A DNA stretch of 64,000 bases. Source: Bacteroidia bacterium. GTDB taxonomy: Bacteria > Bacteroidota > Bacteroidia > Chitinophagales > Chitinophagaceae. Position numbers and translations under genes: made by a program. Where the stretch lies: NCBI GenBank assembly GCA_030427635.1, contig JAUIBA010000011.1:1-64000 (forward strand). The letters run 5' to 3'. A model generated the notes under the pieces. The model had not been told where the DNA came from. It ran no database searches and saw nothing but the letters and a program-made list of their open reading frames with translations. Numbering within the stretch: position 1 is the first letter of the stretch; each line of letters begins with the position of its first letter. Shown piece by piece: positions 1-7,328 of the stretch.

Positions 1-65
1 TACGCTAAGGTCCCTTCCGGTAATAACAGCGACACCAGCGCCGTATAGTTGTCTTGTATGCTCAT
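1..65 (-). CDS. Probable ISAon1-type transposase, N-terminal fragment (cut by window edge)
   Basis: The minus strand reads ATG at 65 and stays open to the window edge, giving MSIQDNYTALVSLLLPEGTL and one more residue. A short N-terminus with a LVSLLLPEGTL-type motif resembles the N-terminal region protein of ISAon1-family transposases, which are common in Bacteroidota. Only 21 codons are visible, so the family call rests on resemblance alone. If correct, an insertion sequence begins just left of the window. Confidence 0.4.
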   Translation of the reverse strand, partial: MSIQDNYTALVSLLLPEGTLA

Positions 66-125
66 CTCGTCTGAACACAAAAAAACAAACTATTACATCA
101 TTCCCCCAACTTTTTCGCTTGATCC

Positions 126-167
126 AGAACAATGACCTGAAGCGATATGCTATCAGGCCATTGTTCT
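126..167. terminator. Hairpin with terminator-like shape
   Basis: Arms 126-140 (AGAACAATGACCTGA) and 153-167 (TCAGGCCATTGTTCT) pair over 15 positions with one mismatch around a 12-nt loop. It lies between the possible transposase start and tRNA-Gln. There is no strong T run on either side, so terminator function is only plausible. Confidence 0.4.
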
Positions 168-177
168 TTCTTTGAAG

Positions 178-248
178 CAGTTCCATCTGGATTCGAACCA
201 GAACAAACAGAACCAAAATCTGTTGTGCTACCGTTACACCATGGAACT
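178..248 (-). tRNA. tRNA-Gln (anticodon TTG)
   Basis: On the minus strand the acceptor arms AGTTCCA and TGGAACT pair over 7 bp. The anticodon arm reads CAGAT-TTTGGTT-CTG with anticodon TTG, and the T arm carries GGTTCGAATCC. The length of 71 nt is normal for a class I tRNA. The terminal CCA is not encoded. It lies downstream of, and on the same strand as, the penicillin-binding protein gene. Confidence 0.93.
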
Positions 249-306
249 AACTGATATTCAGTTACGGGCGGCAAAGGTAATGTGAAACAATAAAATTTCC
301 AAAGCT

Positions 307-2637
307 TTAATAATCGTCACGGGTAGTGGGTGGTGCTGGCTTCTCGTCTGCATCAGTCTGGCCCGATGTTACATCATAAAATGAAGGGTCGGCCTCACAA
401 TCATCAAATCCCTCAGGCGCTACAAACTTCTGCTCAGGATTGATACCTGTAGCGGGGTCGGCATAGACACGCTTCATAAAGTGTGCCCATATAGGCAATG
501 CAGCTGCGGCACCCTGCCCCAGCTTCTCTGTACGGAAACGGAATATACGGTCGTCACAGCCTACCCACACCCCGGCCAGCAGCTGTGGTGTATAGCCTAT
601 AAACCACGCATCGGCCTGATTGTTGGTAGTACCGGTCTTACCGGCGGCATCATTAAATATCTTATAGCGGTAGCGCAGCCTGCTACCTGTACCCCCGTTT
701 ACCACGCCACGCATCATCTTCACCATTTTAAACGCGGTATTGCGATTAATGAGTTCTTTCTGTTTGGCAGCAAAGCTGCGTATGAGCATACCATTCTTAT
801 CCTCTATCTTGGTGAGGAAGAATGGCTCTGTATGCATCCCTCCGTTAGGGAACATGGTATATGCTCCCAGCATCTCAAACAGTGAGATATCTGCCGCACC
901 CAGGGCAATAGCCGGTACAGGGTCCAGACGGCTGGTAATACCGCACTTCTGTGCAAAATCCACAAACGGCTCTATGCCTACCTGCTTCAGTATATACAGC
1001 GCTGCATTATTGATAGATTTAGCCAGCGCCGTTTTCATAGGTATATCTCCATCATCTCCCCCACCCGCATCATAGGGATGGTCCAGAAACTCAGGAAACT
1101 CCTGTGGATGTGTGGATACAATACCGCATGGAGAGAACCCATTATCTATTGCAAATGAGTATAACAGTGGCTTGATGGTAGAACCTACCTGCCTTTTGGT
1201 ATTCACATTTACGTGGTCGTACATAAAGAAACGGTGATCTATGCCACCTACCCAGGCCTTAACCTCTCCGGTAAAGGGGTCCATAGCCATAAAGCCAGCC
1301 TGCAGAAACAGCTTCATGTACTTTATAGAGTCTATAGGACTCATTACCGTATCCTTATAACGACTCTTATTCCAGGCAAACACCTTCATTTTTATAGGCT
1401 TTGCCATTTCCTTCAGCACATCTTCCTCTGTCATATCCTGCCCCCGCAGCATCTGATAGCGATCAGACGACTTGATGGCTGTCATAAGTATGTTCTGTGT
1501 AGCGCCCTTACGTGCCCACACCTTCCCATCTACATAGCCCGGCTGCGCCAGAAACTGATGCTGCAATGTGGTAAGATGCTCCTCTACTGCGGCCTCTCCA
1601 TAGCGCTGCATGCGCATATCTATAGTAGTGTATATCTTCAGCCCATCCTTATATATGTCGTAATGCGTCCCATCGGGCTTTTTCAGCTTTTTACACACGT
1701 CCTTTACCGTCTGTTCCACTATCTGCCTGAAGTAAGGCGCCAGCCCATCGTGGTAATCGATTTTATGATAATCCAATGGTGTTGGCTGGGCTTTCAGCGT
1801 TTCGTACTGCGCATCAGTAATATAATTATACTTCACCATCTGCCCCAGCACATCATTACGGCGTCCCAGCGCCCTTTTGGGATGGGTACGCGGGTTATAT
1901 ATGGTGTTACCCTTCAGCATACCTACCAGTACTGCAGCCTCGTCAATAGATACCTTATCAGGCGTTTTGCTGAAGAAGGTAAGTGAGGCATTTTTTATAC
2001 CATATACATTGTCAGAAAATGGCACTGTATTCAGGTAAAGCGTTAATATTTCACGTTTAGTAAGATTGCGCTCCAGTTTTACCGCCAGTACCCACTCCTT
2101 CAGCTTCATGAATGGCAGGGTAAGCATACTTTTCTTTTCGCGGGGAAAAAGGTTCTTTGCCAGCTGCTGCGTGATGGTAGAAGACCCTCTTTTCTTCTGC
2201 ATCAGCACATAAAAAGGAATAGCAATAGTGGCTACAGGGTCTATACCGGCATGGTCATAAAAGCGTACATCTTCTGTAGCCAGCAGCGCATTGATGATGT
2301 TGGGTGATATTTCATGAAACTTACTGTTAGACCTGTCCTGTACATAATATCGTCCCAGCAGTGTCCCATCTGCTGCCAGCACCTCCGAAGAAACTGCATT
2401 CTGTGGATTCTCCAGTTCTGCCAGTGATGGCATATAACCCACCATCCCATTTTCTATGCCTACTATCAATAGAGCAAATGAGATAACCAACAACACAAAC
2501 AATACCCATACCCTGAGTATTCTGCGCCGTGTTTTACGGGCTTTGATTTCTTTTATGTCTTTCTTCTGCTTTTTCAATGTATGCAAATGTAATGTAATTA
2601 ACTGTGAGGAATACCGCCGGGAACTACCGGTCCGCAC
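307..2637 (-). CDS. mrcA: Penicillin-binding protein 1A (bifunctional transglycosylase/transpeptidase)
   Basis: Class A PBP that polymerises and crosslinks peptidoglycan on the outer face of the inner membrane. A basic cytoplasmic tail is followed by one membrane helix at about residues 43-62. The GT51 glycosyltransferase domain carries the catalytic Glu in ATEDVRFYDH (Glu122), GSSTITQQLAKNLF (151-164) and the KLKEWVLAVKLE helix. The transpeptidase domain has STIK (Ser486), SIN (541-543) and KTGT (667-670), so both active sites look intact. At 776 aa the length is typical. The first residues are weakly conserved and a later start is possible. It begins 15 nt after the stop of the upstream acyltransferase gene, so the two are probably cotranscribed. 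Confidence 0.95.
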   Translation of the reverse strand: MRTGSSRRYSSQLITLHLHTLKKQKKDIKEIKARKTRRRILRVWVLFVLLVISFALLIVGIENGMVGYMPSLAELENPQNAVSSEVLAADGTLLGRYYVQDRSNSKFHEISPNIINALLATEDVRFYDHAGIDPVATIAIPFYVLMQKKRGSSTITQQLAKNLFPREKKSMLTLPFMKLKEWVLAVKLERNLTKREILTLYLNTVPFSDNVYGIKNASLTFFSKTPDKVSIDEAAVLVGMLKGNTIYNPRTHPKRALGRRNDVLGQMVKYNYITDAQYETLKAQPTPLDYHKIDYHDGLAPYFRQIVEQTVKDVCKKLKKPDGTHYDIYKDGLKIYTTIDMRMQRYGEAAVEEHLTTLQHQFLAQPGYVDGKVWARKGATQNILMTAIKSSDRYQMLRGQDMTEEDVLKEMAKPIKMKVFAWNKSRYKDTVMSPIDSIKYMKLFLQAGFMAMDPFTGEVKAWVGGIDHRFFMYDHVNVNTKRQVGSTIKPLLYSFAIDNGFSPCGIVSTHPQEFPEFLDHPYDAGGGDDGDIPMKTALAKSINNAALYILKQVGIEPFVDFAQKCGITSRLDPVPAIALGAADISLFEMLGAYTMFPNGGMHTEPFFLTKIEDKNGMLIRSFAAKQKELINRNTAFKMVKMMRGVVNGGTGSRLRYRYKIFNDAAGKTGTTNNQADAWFIGYTPQLLAGVWVGCDDRIFRFRTEKLGQGAAAALPIWAHFMKRVYADPATGINPEQKFVAPEGFDDCEADPSFYDVTSGQTDADEKPAPPTTRDDY

Positions 2638-2652
2638 CGGCCCCCCAAGGTA

Positions 2653-3915
2653 CTATTCTATAGGCTCAGCTACTGCTTTTAGTGGGTTTCTTTGCTTCCA
2701 TCTGCCATCGGTAGCTGCAAAATAACGCGATAGCCAGCCAATTGCTACATCGGGTATATGCCGCCATTTAATACGGTATCCTGTCTCCTGCGGCCTTGCC
2801 CCCAGACTGGCCTTGGCATCCAGCGATGTGCGGCCCAGACACAATTTTGCCCGGCCCAGCTCTATGGCTCTTTCCAGCCCTTTGAACAACATATGAAAGT
2901 ATATTGAGTACTTATCGTTCATGTCACTATCTACCCCTACATAATATATTTCGTACTTATCCTCAGTAATGATACCGGTAAAAAAGCCTGCAAGCTGCTC
3001 TCCGTGAAAATATCCCCACACCTCAAAATCATCTCCATAAACATCATTTAATGCACTAAGGTATGCCGCACCCGACCGGGACAATGTAAATGACTGCTTA
3101 TCTACCACCTGCTGAAACAGACGTTGCATATCCTCCCCGTACTGCTCCTGCTCTGCTGCCGACATTAATACTACTGATAACTCACTTACAGACTCCAGTA
3201 TCTTTCTGGCCCGGGTCTTGTACTTACGGGTAAGTGCCCCCATATAATCATCCAGGCACTGCCATGAAGGCAATACCTCCATTTCCATTACACAGTCATC
3301 CCAGGGAGCGGTATAGCCTGCCCCGGTGAGCGTGCGTACATCCGCCGCCGAAGCTTTGGGAAGTGGCGACAGGATAATGGCATTGGCGCTGTCCGAATCT
3401 GCCAGCCTGTCGGCAACAGCAATTGCAGCATCTACCACATCCGACAGCTGTACCAATCCCGGGTCGTAACAGCATGCGGTAGCACCATTACGCAGGGCAT
3501 TCCCCAGTACCAGCACCCTTGCCTTCTTTACATCCAGAAACAAGTTCAGGAGATTTCTGGCCAGTGTCTTGCTTCCCTCCAGTTCAAAATTGCGCGATGT
3601 AATAGTATACAGCTGAAAATAAAAGAATATTGCCGGACGATTCTCACGATAAACAAATACGTAACGAAACTCGGCATCTGTAATAGTACGCTCTGCCGCC
3701 AGCAGGTGCAGTGGACTCAGCTCTGCCGGCAACAGATGTGACATCTGCCGCAGCTCTTCCGCTACATCATCCAGCTGATAACAGATGACCACACGTGCAG
3801 CCTTATCTCCGGTACGGCAACGTGCAAATATATTATGGAGCAATGCCGAAACACGGCAATGCTCCATAGCCATACGCCCCGGAGGCGGTATTTTTATGTA
3901 TTTATATCCACTCAT
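2653..3915 (-). CDS. GNAT/FemAB-like acyltransferase
   Basis: 420-residue soluble protein without a signal peptide. The C-terminal half (about residues 190-380) has the pattern of the FemAB/BioF2-like branch of the GNAT fold: a long basic segment DYMGALTRKYKTRARKI, then GYFHGEQLAGFFTG, YYVGVDSD, and a final helix and strand with LGRTSLDAKASLG. Members of this group move aminoacyl or acyl groups onto peptidoglycan precursors, lipids or other acceptors; the substrate cannot be read from the sequence. Its position directly upstream of the PBP1A gene makes an envelope role plausible, which is inference. Confidence 0.7.
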   Translation of the reverse strand: MSGYKYIKIPPPGRMAMEHCRVSALLHNIFARCRTGDKAARVVICYQLDDVAEELRQMSHLLPAELSPLHLLAAERTITDAEFRYVFVYRENRPAIFFYFQLYTITSRNFELEGSKTLARNLLNLFLDVKKARVLVLGNALRNGATACCYDPGLVQLSDVVDAAIAVADRLADSDSANAIILSPLPKASAADVRTLTGAGYTAPWDDCVMEMEVLPSWQCLDDYMGALTRKYKTRARKILESVSELSVVLMSAAEQEQYGEDMQRLFQQVVDKQSFTLSRSGAAYLSALNDVYGDDFEVWGYFHGEQLAGFFTGIITEDKYEIYYVGVDSDMNDKYSIYFHMLFKGLERAIELGRAKLCLGRTSLDAKASLGARPQETGYRIKWRHIPDVAIGWLSRYFAATDGRWKQRNPLKAVAEPIE

Positions 3916-3923
3916 GTATCTAT

Positions 3924-3931
3924 CAAATGTA
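3924..3931 (-). promoter_or_regulatory. Bacteroidota -7 element before the acyltransferase gene
   Basis: The minus strand reads TACATTTG, a full match to TAnnTTTG, ending 9 nt before the ATG at 3915. No clear TTG is seen at the -33 position. If used, transcription would start almost at the ATG, giving a leaderless or nearly leaderless mRNA. Confidence 0.45.
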
Positions 3932-3963
3932 TGTTATTGAGTTTACAGACTCTTATGCCAGTA

Positions 3964-4290
3964 TTATTCTGATACGAATTTGAGCCCTGCCACTGACAGT
4001 ATCAATGTTGCAAGAAAAAACAAGCGCCAGAAGTCGGCCTGTTCCCTGAAAAACAGGATGCCTGCTATTGCCGTACCGGCAGCTCCTATACCTGTCCACA
4101 CAGCATATGCCGTACCTACCGGCAGGGTCTGCACTGCTTTATACAACAAAAACATACTTACCGCCAACGACAAAAAGAAACCCGTCATCCACCAGCGGGC
4201 CTCTGCTCCGGTGGCATAACGCGCCTTCCCAAGACAAAAAGCAAAACCGGTCTCAAAAACTCCGGCAATAATGAGCATTACCCAATTCAT
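3964..4290 (-). CDS. gdx: SMR-family exporter, Gdx/SugE (guanidinium) type
   Basis: Four-helix small multidrug resistance protein of 108 aa, the usual family length. It has the conserved membrane-embedded Glu in the first helix (AGVFETGF), and the third-helix motif LPVGTAYAVWTGIGAAGTA marks the SugE/Gdx branch, whose members exchange guanidinium for protons, rather than the EmrE branch. These proteins act as dimers in the inner membrane. I chose the ATG at 4290. A longer in-frame reading back to 4515 adds 75 residues with no family match and would overlap the divergent NADH dehydrogenase gene. No guanidine riboswitch was recognised upstream. Confidence 0.82.
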   Translation of the reverse strand: MNWVMLIIAGVFETGFAFCLGKARYATGAEARWWMTGFFLSLAVSMFLLYKAVQTLPVGTAYAVWTGIGAAGTAIAGILFFREQADFWRLFFLATLILSVAGLKFVSE

Positions 4291-4378
4291 AGCAAAACAA
4301 CAGAACAAATGTAATGGACAGCAATCATAGGGAATTGTTATAATAGTATTGTATAAAACATAGAATATACGTCCTGAT

Positions 4379-4413
4379 TTTGTGGGGATGCCTCCTGTAG
4401 TTTGGTAACTTTG
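4379..4413 (+). promoter_or_regulatory. Promoter of ndh
   Basis: TTTG at 4379-4382 is followed after 23 bp by TAACTTTG at 4406-4413, a full match to the TAnnTTTG -7 element. The spacer is slightly long. Transcription would start around 4417-4420, leaving a leader of about 10-25 nt depending on which of the three ATGs is used. Confidence 0.6.
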
Positions 4414-4427
4414 CACTGGCATTTCAG

Positions 4428-5702
4428 ATGATGTCTCACGATATGAAAAAGAGACTTGTAATTCTGGGCGGAGGATTTGCAGGACTGCAACTCGCCAGAA
4501 GAATGAAGGGCTCAACTTATGATGTTCTGCTCATAGACAAACTCAATTTTCACCAGTTTCAGCCACTTTTATATCAGGTAGCTACTGCCCGGTTAGAGCC
4601 CAGCGCTATTTCATTCCCGCTGCGTAAAGTATTTCATGGCAGCAGTGACGTACATGTAAGAATATCTGACATAAGCCATATAGACACTACAGGAAAACAA
4701 GTAGTTACCGCCGACAGCACCTACCCTTACGATATACTGGTCATTGCTACCGGATGTACCACCAACTTTTTTGGTAACAAAAACTTTGAGCGGTATGCAT
4801 TGCCAATGAAATCTACCAATGAAGCTATCGCGTTGCGTAACCGTATACTGCAGAATTTTGAAGATGCTCTTACCGCCAGCGAAGAAGAAAAAGAGGGAAT
4901 ACTGAATATAGTTGTAGCCGGTGGTGGCCCCACCGGTGTAGAGCTGGCCGGCTCACTGGCAGAAATGAAAAAATATGTGCTGCCACGGGACTATCCAGAT
5001 ATGGACTTTTCCAAACTAAACGTATACCTGGCAGAAGGTGGCGCGCATACACTCCAGGCTATGAGCAGTGAGGCTCAGGTAAAGTCGCAGCAATACCTGG
5101 AAGAAATGGGGGTAAAAGTGCTTACCAATGCTATTGCTACAGATTATGACGGCAGAACACTGATATTTAAAGACGGTACTGAAATAAAAACCAGAACCAT
5201 GATATGGAGTGCTGGCATTAGGGGCAATGTACCCACGGGTATACCGGAAAGCAGTATTGTAAGAGGTAACAGAATAACAACTGATGAATATAATAAGGTA
5301 AAAGGCTGTGACGATGTGTATGCCCTGGGCGATGTGGCATACATGGAAACCAGTGATTTCCCAAAAGGCCACCCACAACTGGCCAATGTAGCCATAAACC
5401 AGGCCAAAAACCTGGCTGCCAATCTTAAAAAAGCTGCCTCAGGGAAAGCCCCGCTACCCTTCCGTTATCAGTCGCCCGGCTCTATGGCTACCGTGGGGAA
5501 ACATAAAGCGGTGGTAGACCTTCCCCGCTTCAGCTTTCAGGGTAGGTTAGCATGGTTTACATGGATGTTCCTGCATCTGATGCTCATACTGAGTGTGCGC
5601 AACAGGTTTTTCATCTTTATCAACTGGGCTATCAGCTACTTTACTGACGACACCACACTGAGATTGATATTACGGCCAGAGCAAACTCCGGCAAAAGAAT
5701 AG
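4428..5702 (+). CDS. ndh: Type II NADH dehydrogenase (NDH-2)
   Basis: Single-subunit, non-proton-pumping NADH:quinone oxidoreductase on the inner face of the membrane. The N-terminal FAD-binding Rossmann motif reads ILGGGFAGLQLAR. A second dinucleotide motif, VVAGGGPTGVELAG, at about residues 161-174, binds NADH. The ALGDVAY segment completes the flavin site. The C-terminal region has the hydrophobic helices used for membrane attachment. At 424 aa it is typical of the family. In-frame ATGs lie at 4428, 4431 and 4443; the third gives MKKRLVILGGG and fits other family members best. It converges end to end with the LutA-like gene with no gap. Confidence 0.9.
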   Translation: MMSHDMKKRLVILGGGFAGLQLARRMKGSTYDVLLIDKLNFHQFQPLLYQVATARLEPSAISFPLRKVFHGSSDVHVRISDISHIDTTGKQVVTADSTYPYDILVIATGCTTNFFGNKNFERYALPMKSTNEAIALRNRILQNFEDALTASEEEKEGILNIVVAGGGPTGVELAGSLAEMKKYVLPRDYPDMDFSKLNVYLAEGGAHTLQAMSSEAQVKSQQYLEEMGVKVLTNAIATDYDGRTLIFKDGTEIKTRTMIWSAGIRGNVPTGIPESSIVRGNRITTDEYNKVKGCDDVYALGDVAYMETSDFPKGHPQLANVAINQAKNLAANLKKAASGKAPLPFRYQSPGSMATVGKHKAVVDLPRFSFQGRLAWFTWMFLHLMLILSVRNRFFIFINWAISYFTDDTTLRLILRPEQTPAKE

Positions 5703-6422
5703 CTACCAGCCACTGGCCAGTACATCGGCTATATGCATTGTGCGTAGTGGCAGGCGGTGATTGTCTATATATCCCTGCATATGCATCATGCAGGATACAT
5801 CGGTAGTAATAATGTATTCTGCGCCAGTCTCTACAGCACTCTTCATTTTTACCTGCGCCATACCTATGGATATAGGCTCATATTTAACCGCAAATGTACC
5901 TCCAAACCCGCAGCAGGTTTCACACTCGTCCATTTCTATCAGCTCCAGACCGGCAACATGCGACAGAAGCCTGCGCGGCGCTTCCTTAATACCACACTCC
6001 CTTAGTGCTCCACAGGCATCATGATAGGTAGCCTTCCCATTTAACATAGCGCCAACATCCTCTTTTTTCAGAATCTGTGTTATGAATTCTGAAAACTCAA
6101 ACACATTCCCCTGTACAGCGTTACAAAGATTATGCTCACTACTGTTTTCAAACAGCTTGTCGTAGAAATTGCGGATATAACCGGTACAGGACCCCGTAGG
6201 CCCTACTATATACCCCTGCCCGTCAAAATCGTGCAGAAATTTACGGGCTACAGAGCGGGCCTGATCCCGGTAACCGGCATTAAATGCCGGCTGACCGCAA
6301 CACGTCTGTTTATGATTATAAGTGACACTGCAACCCAGCTTTTCCAATACTTTTACCATATTCATCCCGGTCTGGGGATAAAGCTGGTCTACAAAACAAG
6401 GAATGAATAATTGTACCTGCAT
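5703..6422 (-). CDS. lutA: LutA/YkgE-type Fe-S cluster-binding protein
   Basis: 239-residue cytoplasmic protein with two CCG domains, the hallmark of the LutA/YkgE and heterodisulfide-reductase-like group. The first copy ends in KQTCCGQPAFNAGY and the second in CETCCGFGGTFAVKY. LutA works with LutB and LutC to oxidise L-lactate to pyruvate. Those partners are not adjacent here, so the gene may be split from its operon or serve another oxidoreductase. Function is inferred from the family; the CCG motifs are read directly. Confidence 0.85.
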   Translation of the reverse strand: MQVQLFIPCFVDQLYPQTGMNMVKVLEKLGCSVTYNHKQTCCGQPAFNAGYRDQARSVARKFLHDFDGQGYIVGPTGSCTGYIRNFYDKLFENSSEHNLCNAVQGNVFEFSEFITQILKKEDVGAMLNGKATYHDACGALRECGIKEAPRRLLSHVAGLELIEMDECETCCGFGGTFAVKYEPISIGMAQVKMKSAVETGAEYIITTDVSCMMHMQGYIDNHRLPLRTMHIADVLASGW

Positions 6423-6753
6423 CTCTGGAATTCGAGCTTCAAAAATAACAAGTTATCCCATCATTGACACAAGACATCATATTATGCCCCTCATTGACCA
6501 TATTATACATGGCAGAACCTATACATGATATACCACAATCAGGCTGTAATCATGCATAAGGCATTTATGATAAAGTAAACAACAAAGGATATAATAATAA
6601 CAGATAACCGGGCATATTAGCTACATATCTGTGCCGCATAGTACCTATACTTAATATCAATAGCATTTTAGAAAACTATCCTGAAAAAAAATGTTGTATC
6701 GGCTATGTAAACTGGGATATTATCTCTATCTTGCCTTCACAAAACTGAAATTG
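6423..6753. other. AT-rich intergenic region without a recognisable gene
   Basis: About 330 bp between the LutA-like gene and the small exported protein. Apart from the minus-strand -7 element at 6440-6447 I see no ORF with coding character, no hairpin with a long stem and no repeat. Confidence 0.6.
6440..6447 (-). promoter_or_regulatory. -7 element before the LutA-like gene
   Basis: The minus strand reads TATTTTTG, matching TAnnTTTG, 17 nt before the ATG at 6422. A TTG lies 22 nt further upstream on that strand, close to the expected -33 position. Confidence 0.55.
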
Positions 6754-7035
6754 ATGAAAAACTACTTCTTACTAGCGTGTTTGTCAGTAGCACTTATAGG
6801 CGCTAACAGCGCATCTGCCCATGATGACGATTCAAGGTGCGAATCCCGTGAATTCCATTGCTATAAAGCATGGAAAAAAGACTGGAAAGCCGATAAAAAA
6901 GAGGTGAAAGCCCGTAAAAAACTTTGTCAGGACAGGCCTTTTGCTGCTGCACGCAAGCATCGTAAAGCTCACAAGAAAGCCTGGAAGAGCGAAATGAAAG
7001 AACACAACCACCTGCATTACTACCACTGGTATTAG
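6754..7035 (+). CDS. Small exported basic protein, unknown function
   Basis: 93-residue protein. The ATG at 6754 begins a clear signal peptide (MKNYFLLACLSVALIGANSASA), so this start is preferred over the longer frame that opens at 6691. The mature part begins HDDDSRCESREFHC and is very rich in Lys and His, with repeated AWKxxxK segments and the C-terminus HNHLHYYHWY. The two Cys could form a disulfide after export. The His-rich tail suggests metal binding, but this is inference. A hairpin terminator follows 20 nt after the stop, so it is a single-gene unit. Confidence 0.7.
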   Translation: MKNYFLLACLSVALIGANSASAHDDDSRCESREFHCYKAWKKDWKADKKEVKARKKLCQDRPFAAARKHRKAHKKAWKSEMKEHNHLHYYHWY

Positions 7036-7055
7036 TAGGTTAGCATACTATATAC

Positions 7056-7092
7056 AGATAGCCCGGTCTCACAGCTTCCGGGCTATCTTTTC
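7056..7092 (+). terminator. Rho-independent terminator
   Basis: Arms AGATAGCCCGG (7056-7066) and CCGGGCTATCT (7078-7088) pair perfectly over 11 bp around an 11-nt loop and run into TTTT. It ends the transcript of the small basic protein. Confidence 0.85.
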
Positions 7093-7270
7093 TTTGCTTT
7101 TCCCATATCATATCCAGCTGTATTAAGCAGACTTTCAATAGCTGCTTGATTTGTAGTATCATATATTATAACATTGATATTCAGTAGCACTATGTGCTAC
7201 TTTTCTGGGATGTAGCATCACTACTCCACTTTTTCAATCTCCCCCACTTTTTACCCAATGTTTTATGACG

Positions 7271-7291
7271 CTCACAAATTATATTTGTGAG
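7271..7291 (+). promoter_or_regulatory. dpp7 promoter with overlapping perfect palindrome
   Basis: TATATTTG at 7280-7287 is a full match to the -7 consensus. It lies inside a perfect inverted repeat with arms CTCACAAAT (7271-7279) and ATTTGTGAG (7283-7291) and a 3-nt centre. The overlap with the -7 element is what a repressor operator would look like. The ATG follows at 7329. Confidence 0.6.
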
Positions 7292-7328
7292 CCTTAAATT
7301 TTTCTGGCCATTCAAATCTGATAACTTA

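Noticed and set aside
1213-1986. 257-codon plus-strand frame opposite the PBP1A gene
   Set aside because: The PBP carries all catalytic motifs; the antisense frame has none.
4291-4515. 75-residue N-terminal extension of the SMR exporter
   Set aside because: It has no family similarity and would overlap the start of the divergent ndh; the ATG at 4290 gives normal SMR length.
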